Assembly: GCA_035541755.1 (NCBI GenBank)
Contig: DATKMQ010000080.1
Coordinates: forward strand, 1 to 63,560
Length of the DNA stretch: 63,560 nt
Direction: 5' to 3'
Source: Syntrophorhabdaceae bacterium
GTDB lineage: Bacteria > Desulfobacterota > Syntrophorhabdia > Syntrophorhabdales > Syntrophorhabdaceae
In this document: positions 37,701 to 45,326 of the stretch, piece after piece
Position numbering within the stretch: the stretch's first letter is position 1
Layout: every line of letters begins with the position of its first letter
Position numbers and translations under genes: made by a program
Notes under the pieces: model-generated
Told to the model about the DNA's origin: nothing
What the model saw: the letters and a program-made list of their open reading frames with translations, nothing else
Database searches by the model: none

Positions 37701-38585
37701 GCCCTTTTGAGGACCATAGACACGGGCATAGGCAATGCTTTTGGAGGGTCACTCGGTAATGCGTCGATCGACATCGAAAGAGGCCTCACCACTGGTTCAG
37801 GCCGATACAGCGACGATGTGGTCTATGTGGGTTATACCCAGAAGGACACCGTGGCAGGAACGTGGACTCAGGGGGGTGTTCTGAGGCTCATGATAAAGAA
37901 CGATGACAATCCCGCGAACTGGACCGTGAATACCTTGATAAGCGGAATCGGTCCTGTCACGCGTTCCATCACAAAACTGCAGGACCTGACCAAGAAGGAA
38001 CTGTGGATCTACTTTGGAACGGGACGCCTCTTCTTTAAGTATAACGACGGACTCACAATTGATGATCCCGATACCGTACAATCAATTTATGGCATCAAAG
38101 ACCCCTGTTATGATTCAGCATCGGCACTTCCCGCATTTAAGAGTACCTGCGTCGCCATCAGCAAGGGCGATCTTGCCACCCCGCCCAGTACGAGCAGCTA
38201 TGGCTGGTATATTAATCTTAACTCATCGCAATCCGTGACTCAGTCTGATGGAACGATAGTGAACTATAAGGCTGAGAGACTCCTCGTAGATCCGCTTGCG
38301 GCTTTCAACGGTGTGGTCTATTACGTTACGTTTGCCCCATCTCTTGACGTATGCTCTCTCGGGGGAGAGACGTATCTTTATACTACAACCTACAATTCCG
38401 GTGCGGCCCCGTCAGGAGGTACGAGCAAAGTCATGCTCCAGTTATCGACGGGCAATATTATCCAAACAGATGTTGGCAGTAATATCCTGAGAACAGATCT
38501 GGGCGGAGGTCAGGCGGGCGGTCAACCTCAGATACAGATTCTTCCAAAGCCCATCAAACGGATTTTGCATATCAGGGAACGATGA
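34710..38585 (+). CDS. pilY1: PilY1-type pilus tip adhesin with VWA domain
   Basis: About 1290 residues. A signal peptide (MRKLVVFVLVAMITMYAGAAHA) precedes a von Willebrand A-like region with the MIDAS motif DFSGS (residues about 53-57 of this start). The C-terminal half is the PilY1 beta-propeller, with GMVYLGSNDGMLHAFELG as hallmark. Two Ca-binding-loop-like sequences, DSNQNKILDLNQD and DSNGDGVADNSTPD, lie between the two parts. I prefer the ATG at 34710, which has AGGGG upstream and starts the signal peptide, over the one at 34668. It primes pilus assembly and mediates adhesion in other species. The stop overlaps the next gene (ATGA). Confidence 0.9.
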   Translation: MRKLVVFVLVAMITMYAGAAHAAAVANSNYCLNPIFSSTAVKPNIMVIADFSGSMQFPAYVPCTWGGYMTNAAQCGTSTSATAGVPSYNSAHTYYAYFDSTKNYTYNASGYWQVNTTCTPSTSGGCWPGNLLNFVTATRVDVMRKMLTGGRTKTISSQLTFDNEGAEYTYTEHTLHCKFTLADTDNSDPTTRQIAISSESGFTCAYGTQSAANINIAIPATPTGILDQFGGPSPNDLVTFEAMIFNSSSGNAGLIKQGKQLNTTTDLTALKTAFNSQMAYNGTPTGEALWEAYDFFSQSDGHSGPSGNNGFMDKGNTSNDRDPWYDGTGSSKRAVPCRKSYVLLVSDGAWNGSVDPVIPARAMHVNDLRSDLAGVQNVTVYTVYAFGDLDPGTKIQGKNAMIMTALFGGHDFQNTGDWPYPFVSFNASSSNCSTVLTPAEDVTQKTNIKDVNSNTFCNSRYTPSGTAYSYLSQCTPPCPNPPCTNWNINCAGWDKHDSGPDGLPYNYFEADDPADLAARLTDALNEMLRRASSGTAASVLSSAQGSGANLLQAVYYPKRVFGNVEVAWTGEVQNLWYYIDPYLTTSSIREDSNQNKILDLNQDRILQYYFDTTENKTRVKLFTDSNGDGVADNSTPDTVVDLADLKNLWEAGQILQKTSPSSRRIYTSLDGSTLINFQTASPTTMQSYLQAASTTEASNIIQYVSGTDVSGYRNRTVSVTDNSGTTTTGVWKLGDVVTSTPRLQSSVPTQTYNLGSPDGYSDLTYQAYITSSTYTGRGMVYLGSNDGMLHAFELGKLSEHWSGQGTYQKAKLDPVSLGLGQESWAFIPKNALPYLTYLTSTSYCHTFSVDNPVIVADASISGGYSAIKTGATNWRTVLVGSMGIGGACRNKATPTACPAGTSNCVETPVTNVGLSSFFAFDVTNPSSPTLLWEFSDNTLGYTTSTPVIVRVGDATKNGKWFVIIASGPTGPIETTQNQFLGRSDQNLKLFILDLATGALLRTIDTGIGNAFGGSLGNASIDIERGLTTGSGRYSDDVVYVGYTQKDTVAGTWTQGGVLRLMIKNDDNPANWTVNTLISGIGPVTRSITKLQDLTKKELWIYFGTGRLFFKYNDGLTIDDPDTVQSIYGIKDPCYDSASALPAFKSTCVAISKGDLATPPSTSSYGWYINLNSSQSVTQSDGTIVNYKAERLLVDPLAAFNGVVYYVTFAPSLDVCSLGGETYLYTTTYNSGAAPSGGTSKVMLQLSTGNIIQTDVGSNILRTDLGGGQAGGQPQIQILPKPIKRILHIRER

Positions 38586-39133
38586 GAAGAAAAGGGTTTA
38601 CTCTTGTAGAGCTAATTATTGTGATAACCATCCTGGCGATTCTGTGCGCCATAGGGTTGGTGAGTTTTCGTGATTTGTCGCGAAAGTACCGTGTAGAGAA
38701 CCAGATCAGGAGGACATATTCCGATCTCATGAATGCAAGGACCCGGGCGATGCATACGAATATGACGCACTTTGTGAACTTCGGCCTCAACCAGTATGCA
38801 ATTTACCAGGATACGAATCTTAACAAGACCCTCGATATACCCCCCGCCGGTGACACGCAGGTGCTCATGAGACAAGGACCTGATGTCGAGCCGTACTCGG
38901 TCCTCAACAACAACCCGGGAAATGAGAATATCATATGGAGCGGCGGCGCGGTCCCCGTTCAAATAGATGGTAGGGGGCTTGTGTCTGCCGGATCCACGGG
39001 GACAATCTGTATAGCCGCGCAGAATGTGCAGGTTGTTCATAACTGTATCACAGTGACAAGAACGAGGATAGCGATAGGTCAGTGGACCGGCCAGGCCGCA
39101 GGAGTGTGTGATGCGAACCATTGTGCGCAATAA
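38582..39133 (+). CDS. Minor pilin, GspH/FimT type
   Basis: 183 residues, a very short leader (MRRKG) before F(+1)TLVE(+5) and the prepilin helix, then an 'RTYSDLMNARTRAMHTN' segment as found in FimT/GspH pseudopilins. It overlaps pilY1 by four bases. In the minor pilin complex this subunit helps start filaments together with PilV, PilW, PilX and PilY1. Confidence 0.88.
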   Translation: MRRKGFTLVELIIVITILAILCAIGLVSFRDLSRKYRVENQIRRTYSDLMNARTRAMHTNMTHFVNFGLNQYAIYQDTNLNKTLDIPPAGDTQVLMRQGPDVEPYSVLNNNPGNENIIWSGGAVPVQIDGRGLVSAGSTGTICIAAQNVQVVHNCITVTRTRIAIGQWTGQAAGVCDANHCAQ

Positions 39134-39500
39134 CAAAAGGGGTTTCACGCTCGTCGAGCTTATGGTGGCCCTGACTATACTTACGATCAGCATGATGGCC
39201 ATGCTCGATTGCCTGGGGCGATATCTCCAGTTCAATATGGAGAATGTGATTAGCACTGAGGCCATGAGAATTGCGGAACAGCAAATGGAAGTGATGCGAA
39301 ACAGTGATTTTACTTCCTTAGCCGGAGGCAATGCAAATGTGGTGAGGACATTCAGGAACAAGAATGTTACCTTCGCGGTGACATGGTGGGTGGACGTCTT
39401 GTCTGTTAACAATAGAGCAGTCCGCGTGCAGGTAGCCTGGACTTTCATGAATGCCAACCATCAGCACAACGCCACGACGATTATGAGTCAGGGTGCGTAG
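39111..39500 (+). CDS. Minor pilin, PilV-like
   Basis: 129 residues starting at the ATG at 39111 (a GTG precedes it). Leader ends RG before F(+1)TLVE(+5); the segment AMRIAEQQMEVMRNSDF is typical of PilV. It overlaps the preceding gene by 23 bases. Short compared with many PilV proteins. Confidence 0.85.
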   Translation: MRTIVRNNKRGFTLVELMVALTILTISMMAMLDCLGRYLQFNMENVISTEAMRIAEQQMEVMRNSDFTSLAGGNANVVRTFRNKNVTFAVTWWVDVLSVNNRAVRVQVAWTFMNANHQHNATTIMSQGA

Positions 39501-39501
39501 G

Positions 39502-40644
39502 ATGCAGAAGTTACGGGAAAAACGAGAGAAAGGTTTCAGCCTTATAGAGATGCTGATTGTCATAGCCATATTGAGTATTATCGTAGCCATGAATATGCAG
39601 ACTTTCCAGTCGCTCATTAGAGGCTCCGCAACACAGGCAGCAATTAGCTCGACCCAGTTTGAAGGCGCTCTAACGCTTGAAATTTTGAGAACCGACATCG
39701 AGGCCGCGGGCTTCGGGATTGCCGATGAATTTCCGACCCAGGATATCTTTGGGAACCCTTTGGCCATTAACTATAGCGAGGCCGTGGATGTGGTGCCAGC
39801 GGGATTCAATGATGCACCCAATGGAGTACCGAGGGCCATCCTTAACGGGGACGGTATTGGATACAACGGCTCAGACTATCTTGTGATCAAGTCAACAGCC
39901 GTTGGCGAGAACTCGGCTTCGGGCAAGTGGACATACATTCATAGCGCCCGTCCGCACGTCTGGAATGATTCTAACCTAGATATGGATACGGGTAACCGTA
40001 TGATTGTTCTCAAACCGAGTCAGACAATTGGCGGGAATTCCACCTTGCTCCTCAACACCGATTCGACCTTCTACCCAGCCTACAGCACGAGTACGGATCT
40101 GCCAACCGCGTACCAGCCTGTTACAGCAAATGACCGCTATGTCGCGTACGGTGTCGATGAAACTGCTGCTACCCTGCGCATGCCCTTTAACCGTGCGGAT
40201 TATTATATCCTGCAGCCCGGTGGCAATGCTCCGACAAATTGTTCACCCAAGACAGGAATATTGTACAAGGGTGTGGTGAATCAGGCCGACGGTAAGTTGA
40301 CCCTCATGCCTCTTTTGAATTGTGTGGCTGACCTGCAGGTCCTTTTCAGGCTCGATGCGGATGGAGATGGTCTACCGGATACCTACTCTAATAGCCCCAA
40401 TGGCATGACCGCCTATAATATCAAAAGGCAGGTAAAAGAGGTGAGAGTTTACATTTTGGCGCATGAAGGAGGGGTTGATACCTCGTATCAACGAGACCTG
40501 GCAAACCAGGTTGTGAATGTGGGAGAGACGGTGGGAGCCCAGTTTTTTGGGCGGCAATACGATCTTTCAACAACAGGGGCGGGCTGGAGAAACTACAGAT
40601 GGAAGGTTTATACCATGACCGTAAAGCCGAGGAGCCTGTTCTAA
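39502..40644 (+). CDS. Minor pilin, PilW-like
   Basis: About 380 residues with leader ending KG before F(+1)SLIE(+5) and a hydrophobic helix. The large C-terminal domain has paired Cys (CSPKTG and LNCVADLQV) and the acidic loop DADGDGLPD, a possible Ca-binding site. The ATG at 39502 is used; a GTG at 39493 would add three residues. PilW-like proteins sit in the tip complex with PilX and PilY1. Confidence 0.87.
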   Translation: MQKLREKREKGFSLIEMLIVIAILSIIVAMNMQTFQSLIRGSATQAAISSTQFEGALTLEILRTDIEAAGFGIADEFPTQDIFGNPLAINYSEAVDVVPAGFNDAPNGVPRAILNGDGIGYNGSDYLVIKSTAVGENSASGKWTYIHSARPHVWNDSNLDMDTGNRMIVLKPSQTIGGNSTLLLNTDSTFYPAYSTSTDLPTAYQPVTANDRYVAYGVDETAATLRMPFNRADYYILQPGGNAPTNCSPKTGILYKGVVNQADGKLTLMPLLNCVADLQVLFRLDADGDGLPDTYSNSPNGMTAYNIKRQVKEVRVYILAHEGGVDTSYQRDLANQVVNVGETVGAQFFGRQYDLSTTGAGWRNYRWKVYTMTVKPRSLF

Positions 40645-40645
40645 A

Positions 40646-41302
40646 ATGAGGACGATACGCGTAAAAGATTGTCGGGCGGGTGTAGCGCTGCTCACCATAT
40701 TAGTTCTGGTAACCATCTCGGCCGGGCTCATTGCGGCTATCATGTTCTTCTCAAACACGGGGCTCGAGATTTCAGGCCTTCAAAGGCAGTACGAAAGCGC
40801 ACGTGAGGCATCCCTTGGGGCCGCCGGCGTACTTGTGCAAGACGTTATGCCGCAAGTGCTTGCTAACAAATACACATTCCACAACCTCTTGGGGAGTTAT
40901 AGCACTATCACTTCAGCCAGCGTGGTAGCCGGTACAGGTGTTACCGATGACTGTTTCAACCGTAAGCTGCTTTACGACCCGAGTAATACGAACAATGCAC
41001 AGAACTGGACGGGATGTCCTGCGAGCGCTCAGACCACGGATCCCACCCAAAGTACCGATCTCGTTTTTACCCTTAAGGGGACGGGTGGACCGTCGTACAC
41101 AGTGGACCTGAAGATTGCGGGTACAACACCTGGAAATTCGAATACAAGCGGCACATCGCTAATCGGTCAGGGGGTTACCGAGGCGGGAAGTGGAGTAATT
41201 ACGGTGCAGCACTATCCCTACTTGTATACGATACTAGCACATGGTCAGAGAGTAAATAACCCGGTTGAAAGAGTCGACCTTGAAATCCTCTATGCGTACT
41301 GA
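40646..41302 (+). CDS. Minor pilin assembly protein, PilX-like
   Basis: 218 residues. The N-terminus AGVALLTILVLVTISAGLIAAIMF lacks the Glu(+5) of pilins, as in PilX/GspK-type proteins, and is followed by an amphipathic helix. Two Cys lie in the soluble part. It starts 2 bases after pilW. I call it PilX-like from position and N-terminus only. Confidence 0.75.
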   Translation: MRTIRVKDCRAGVALLTILVLVTISAGLIAAIMFFSNTGLEISGLQRQYESAREASLGAAGVLVQDVMPQVLANKYTFHNLLGSYSTITSASVVAGTGVTDDCFNRKLLYDPSNTNNAQNWTGCPASAQTTDPTQSTDLVFTLKGTGGPSYTVDLKIAGTTPGNSNTSGTSLIGQGVTEAGSGVITVQHYPYLYTILAHGQRVNNPVERVDLEILYAY

Positions 41303-42071
41303 GCGTCGCGTTTACAGGAATAGAGGGCCGGCACATAAGAAGAAACCGAAATACAGAAAATCACTCGCGTATGTTTTCGCCGTTTGCCTCTGCCTCATCG
41401 TTGCGGGCGTATGTGCTTATTTCCACAAACCCCAATCGGTTGCGCGGAAAAGTCCTGCGAGTGATAGAGTCGTGGCGGGTATAGGTGCACCACCATTTGG
41501 TGAGCTCACCCGGGGGGCGAGCAAAGTTCTCGCCGTAACAAAGGCCAAACTCCAGTTCGAATCGAGGGACAACCAGGACATCATCCGGGTGATCGTTGAA
41601 AAAGACGTGAATCTTGGGGACAGGATTGTCTATGCATACCAATGGACAAAGAATGGAGAGCCTTTTGGGGGTAACAACGATGCCGCAAGCGGATTCAAAA
41701 GGGGAGATAGGATCGCTGTTAAGGTGACCCCTTTTGATGGTGATGTGGCGGGACAACCGGGTGTATTCACAATGGAAGTGAAAAACACCACCTCCATAAG
41801 TGCTGAAGGCAAGCAACTCAAATATGACGGCAAGGTTCTATCGTACCAGGTGAAAGGCACCGATCCGAACGGAGACGCTCTTTCCTATGCACTGGTTGAT
41901 GCTCCCGGGGGTATGACGATTGACAGCGCATCGGGTATTCTGAACTGGCAGATCAAGGAAGGTGACCAGGGTTCGCATACCGTTAAGGTAAGAATAACGA
42001 GCAGCAAGGGATCCGAGGTGGTCTTCCCCTTGAAGATTGATCTCGACAAGGCTGCAAGCCGGGTGGACTAA
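41292..42071 (+). CDS. Membrane-anchored protein with Ig-like (cadherin/He_PIG-type) domain, function unknown
   Basis: I chose the ATG at 41292, overlapping the end of the PilX-like gene, giving 259 residues. A very basic N-terminus (RNRGPAHKKKPKYRKS) precedes one membrane helix (about 25-45). The rest is periplasmic beta-rich sequence; the C-terminal 90 residues fit a putative Ig/cadherin-like repeat (VKGTDPNGDALSYALVDAPGGMTIDSASGILNW). Its place as last gene of the minor-pilin operon suggests that it acts on the pilus or at the cell surface. I do not recognise a named family member. Confidence 0.7.
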   Translation: MRTERRVYRNRGPAHKKKPKYRKSLAYVFAVCLCLIVAGVCAYFHKPQSVARKSPASDRVVAGIGAPPFGELTRGASKVLAVTKAKLQFESRDNQDIIRVIVEKDVNLGDRIVYAYQWTKNGEPFGGNNDAASGFKRGDRIAVKVTPFDGDVAGQPGVFTMEVKNTTSISAEGKQLKYDGKVLSYQVKGTDPNGDALSYALVDAPGGMTIDSASGILNWQIKEGDQGSHTVKVRITSSKGSEVVFPLKIDLDKAASRVD

Positions 42072-42153
42072 TCCGAGCGGTAAAGAAGTAAAGCAGTAAC
42101 TTTGGTGTGGTGGGATGGGAGTTAATAATAATATCAAAGCGTTCAATATTATA

Positions 42154-42169
42154 CTTGACGAATGTCAAG
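42154..42169. promoter_or_regulatory. Inverted repeat, possible operator
   Basis: CTTGAC-GAAT-GTCAAG, a perfect 6-base inverted repeat with a 4-base gap, 29 bases upstream of the -35 box of the pilM promoter. This is a typical size and position for an activator site; the binding protein is unknown. Confidence 0.4.
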
Positions 42170-42198
42170 ATGTTTCTTTTGTCTACCCCAAAAAAGTC

Positions 42199-42227
42199 TT
42201 GACAACAAAATACCGCTCTGTTAAAGT
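42199..42227 (+). promoter_or_regulatory. Sigma-70-type promoter of the pilMNOPQ operon
   Basis: TTGACA (42199-42204), 17-base spacer, TAAAGT (42222-42227), in a 330-base AT-rich gap before pilM that contains no convincing gene. The distance to the pilM start is 174 bases, so a long leader is expected. Confidence 0.6.
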
Positions 42228-42401
42228 TTTCAATATGATAGAATCAACAATGGTAGAAATGGTCTATGGTAATATGCGTAACATATTAAATAGATTATTA
42301 CTAATTTGTGTACACGATGTGAGAAATGTTGCAAAAGATGGCTTTCAGCGTGACTGAAGCTTCGCGCATTTGAGGACCGAAAAGATCAGGCTAAAGGGCA
42401 T

Positions 42402-43658
42402 ATGAAAATCCCGTTGACATCATTTTTCAAACAAAAGAAGGAAACAGGGCAGGACCACCCGTTTGATTCTGTTGAACAGGGTAGCCCGGAAACGATCGTA
42501 AGTAAGGAAGCGCCACTCGAGCCTGCCCAGAATGAGGCAAAGACCAGGAGCGCGAGTAAAAGGGTATACAAACCTAAGAGGAGCCTCGGCTCAGTATTTC
42601 AGTCGCTGCCGGTCATAGGGAGTCTCACAGCGAGGCAGGTGAGTGAGCTTGTGGGTGTCGATATAGGGACCACTTCTATAAAGCTCTGCGCTCTGAAAAA
42701 TGTTAAAGGTTTTTTCATAGTCGAGCATGTTATCTCGAAAACGTACGAGCAGGATTTGTTGAGTGACGGACACATCGTAGACATTGATCTTGTTGCCGGC
42801 GAATTGAAGACATTGTTTGAAGAGAACAAAATTAAGTGCAGAAATGTGGCCTGTGCATTGTCCAGCTACTCTGTGATTTCAAAAAAGATTACGATTCCCT
42901 TTCTTCAAGAGGAAGAGCTTGAAAATACGATCAGCATAGAAGTGGAAAATGCCATTCCATTTCCCTTGAAGGACATCTACTATAGCTACTACGTTATGGG
43001 CGTAGACCCCGAGAAACAGGGCATGATGGATGTTAAGATCGTAGCGGCCAAGAAGGAGATTGTCGATGCCTACGTTGCCGCTTTTAGTATGGCAGACCTG
43101 ACTTTACAAATACTGGATGTAGACATCTTCAACATATCAAACCTGGTGGAACAGGTCTACAATCCTACGGAACACTCTGCGGTAATAGTTGATATAGGCG
43201 CGTCCGTGACGAATATAGCGATTCTTAACGGGGAGAGTATAGAGTTCACCAGGGAAATATTAATGGGAGGCAAGTACCTGACGAATCTCATACAAAAGTC
43301 AGCCAAGCTGAGTTATAAAAGCGCTGAGGAAAAGAAATTGTCAGCAGACGCCAATATCGTATATCTTTTTGAAGACTTTATTTTTAATATTGCCTCAGAG
43401 ATCAATAAGACGGTACGATTCTATCTCGCGACAAAGCCCAAGGAGAACATCGGCAAAATATACATCACCGGCGGTTCCTCTTTGCTCCCGGGACTTAAAG
43501 AAAAGATAGTAGAGGATACGGGCATACAGGTGGAAGTTATAAACCCGTTTTTACTGGTACAGGGCAAAGATGCCAACGATGAGATGTATGACAACCTTAA
43601 AGAATTTCTGACCGTGCCATTATATCTCTCCACGCGGGTCCTGGATTTGACGCTATGA
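42402..43658 (+). CDS. pilM: Type IV pilus assembly ATPase PilM
   Basis: Residues 84-418 form the actin-like PilM fold: phosphate-1 motif VGVDIGTTSIKLCAL, phosphate-2 VIVDIGASVTNIAIL and the adenosine motif IYITGGSSLLPGLKEKI. It binds the N-terminal peptide of PilN on the cytoplasmic side and links the pilus platform to the PilNO ring. An extra 80-residue N-terminal region, polar and basic, is unlike the usual PilM, which begins close to the phosphate-1 motif. The ATG has AAAGGG ahead of it and no closer in-frame ATG before the core, so the extension is likely to be real. Confidence 0.93.
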   Translation: MKIPLTSFFKQKKETGQDHPFDSVEQGSPETIVSKEAPLEPAQNEAKTRSASKRVYKPKRSLGSVFQSLPVIGSLTARQVSELVGVDIGTTSIKLCALKNVKGFFIVEHVISKTYEQDLLSDGHIVDIDLVAGELKTLFEENKIKCRNVACALSSYSVISKKITIPFLQEEELENTISIEVENAIPFPLKDIYYSYYVMGVDPEKQGMMDVKIVAAKKEIVDAYVAAFSMADLTLQILDVDIFNISNLVEQVYNPTEHSAVIVDIGASVTNIAILNGESIEFTREILMGGKYLTNLIQKSAKLSYKSAEEKKLSADANIVYLFEDFIFNIASEINKTVRFYLATKPKENIGKIYITGGSSLLPGLKEKIVEDTGIQVEVINPFLLVQGKDANDEMYDNLKEFLTVPLYLSTRVLDLTL

Positions 43659-44191
43659 TAAAGATAAATCTCCTGCCGTTCAAGAGAAAAAGGGCCTCCA
43701 CACTAAGGAAGGATTTCCGGGATTTCCTGTTGCTGCTTATCTTGGCATGCGTAATCTTCTTCCTCATCGATCGGAGTATTTATAGTGACATTGAAAATAC
43801 GAGGTCGAATATCGCGTCGGCAAAAAAGGAGATACAGAGCCTTGAGCCGCTTTCCAGTGAATACCTGAAGATGCAGGAAGCCAAGAGAGAGATCCAAAAG
43901 AGGATACAGACGCTCGAGCAGTTGAAAACAGGCAGAGCGCTTACAGCCAGGTCGCTGTACGATCTGTCGTCTCTCATTAAAGAAGGGGTGTGGATCAAGA
44001 CTTTTAAGAAGACGGAAGGCAAATTTGAGATGGAGGGACGCTCGTTTGTGAACGAATCCATATCCGAGTTCATGGAATCTCTCTCCAAGCTGCCCTACAT
44101 GAGTAACGTGGAATTGAAGAATGTGCAGGATGTGAACGAAGAAGGCCTGACTATCAAAAAGTTTATAATTACAGGGAACATGTCCATATGA
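43655..44191 (+). CDS. pilN: Type IV pilus assembly protein PilN
   Basis: 178 residues. The N-terminal INLLP motif (MIKINLLPFK), which binds PilM, is followed by one membrane helix (about 22-40), a coiled coil (about 45-85) and a ferredoxin-like domain. Start overlaps the pilM stop (ATGA). Confidence 0.93.
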   Translation: MIKINLLPFKRKRASTLRKDFRDFLLLLILACVIFFLIDRSIYSDIENTRSNIASAKKEIQSLEPLSSEYLKMQEAKREIQKRIQTLEQLKTGRALTARSLYDLSSLIKEGVWIKTFKKTEGKFEMEGRSFVNESISEFMESLSKLPYMSNVELKNVQDVNEEGLTIKKFIITGNMSI

Positions 44192-44835
44192 AGGTAGGTT
44201 TCGAAAGCAAAGGACTTGTAAGAAAGATCGAGAAAATACCCTCGATATATAAGGCTATAGCTACGATAATCCTTGTATGCGTGATAGCGGCGGGGCTTGT
44301 CTACTTTATCATGTTGCCCCAGCTCGAGACGAGGAACAAGCTGACCAAAGAATATGGCGATCTTCAGAAGAAGTTGGCCGACTTAAGACAACTCAAAAAC
44401 GATATGGAAAAACACCGGAAGGAATTTGCGGAGATGCAGGAACTCTTGCAGGATGTTTTGAAGCAGCTACCTGAGTCAAAAGACATACCCAATTTGTTGA
44501 GAAGCGTGACGAGTGTGAGCGAAGAGACGAGACTCAAAATTAAATACTTTGAGCCCAAGGAAATGAAGACTAAGGAATTTTATTCCGAGCTACCTTTTGA
44601 GATCAAGTTCAGCGGGCCCTTTCACACGGTGGCCTATTTTTTTGACGGTATAAGAAGAATGGACCGCATCGTCAATGTGACAGATTTCTCGTTAGAAGCC
44701 AAGGGTACGGCCAGGAATATTTTCCTTGAGGGCACGTGCACGGCCAGTGCTTATGTATACGCGAGGGATCAGCAAAGGCCGGGGAAGAAAATTGATAGCA
44801 AAACGGATAAAGGCGGGCAGAGTGGGAAAAAATAG
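44188..44835 (+). CDS. pilO: Type IV pilus assembly protein PilO
   Basis: 215 residues with one N-terminal membrane helix (about 22-45), a coiled coil (about 48-90) and the PilO core (LLRSVTSVSEETRLKIKYFEP, FHTVAYFFDGIRRMDRIVNV). Forms heterodimers with PilN in the periplasm. It overlaps pilN by four bases and pilP by about 44. Confidence 0.93.
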   Translation: MKVGFESKGLVRKIEKIPSIYKAIATIILVCVIAAGLVYFIMLPQLETRNKLTKEYGDLQKKLADLRQLKNDMEKHRKEFAEMQELLQDVLKQLPESKDIPNLLRSVTSVSEETRLKIKYFEPKEMKTKEFYSELPFEIKFSGPFHTVAYFFDGIRRMDRIVNVTDFSLEAKGTARNIFLEGTCTASAYVYARDQQRPGKKIDSKTDKGGQSGKK

Positions 44836-45313
44836 CTACTCCATGTTAGTCTTTCTCATTATCTTCGCCGGGACCGCAGTCTTCGGTGCTGAACCCAGGC
44901 CACCGCAAGCTGGATCGAGCCAAGCGCAAATACAACAGAAGAAAGATGAAAAGAAGATCGATCTTGGCGATTTCGTCTATACATCGGAAGGAAGAAGGGA
45001 CCCCTTCGAGCCGGTGTTACTGCTCAAGGCCAAGAGTAGCAGGGAAGTGAAAGTGGCAAAGAACAAGACCGCAACTTCTGAGGCGCTCGGGTATGAACTG
45101 GAGGAGCTTAAACTCGTTGGCATACTGAAGAGTGACAAAGGCATGATAGCTATGATGGAGGATACACAGGGCAAAGGCATATTCTTTAGAAAAGGGGACT
45201 ATCTCAATCAGAATATGTGGGTGGCGGATATCTCAAGCAGTAATGTCATTTTAGCATATAAGCTAAAAGGGGAGATAAAGAAGGTTGTTGTTGACATCCC
45301 CGCGACAAAATGA
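44792..45313 (+). CDS. pilP: Type IV pilus lipoprotein-type protein PilP
   Basis: PilP links PilNO to the secretin. The core motif SEGRRDPFEPVL and the C-terminal beta domain (LVGILKSDKGMIAMMEDTQGKGIFFRKGDYL) are clear. The start is uncertain: TTG at 44792 has GGGGAAG upstream and gives a basic n-region for the hydrophobic stretch MLVFLIIFAGTAVFG; GTG 44822 and ATG 44843 are alternatives. There is no lipobox Cys, so unlike many PilP proteins it would not be lipid-anchored. Confidence 0.85.
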   Translation: MIAKRIKAGRVGKNSYSMLVFLIIFAGTAVFGAEPRPPQAGSSQAQIQQKKDEKKIDLGDFVYTSEGRRDPFEPVLLLKAKSSREVKVAKNKTATSEALGYELEELKLVGILKSDKGMIAMMEDTQGKGIFFRKGDYLNQNMWVADISSSNVILAYKLKGEIKKVVVDIPATK

Positions 45314-45326
45314 AAAAGGGTGAAAT

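Noticed and set aside
42115-42357. 80-codon open frame upstream of pilM
   Set aside because: It covers the promoter and the inverted repeat, has odd composition, no ribosome site and no recognisable family.
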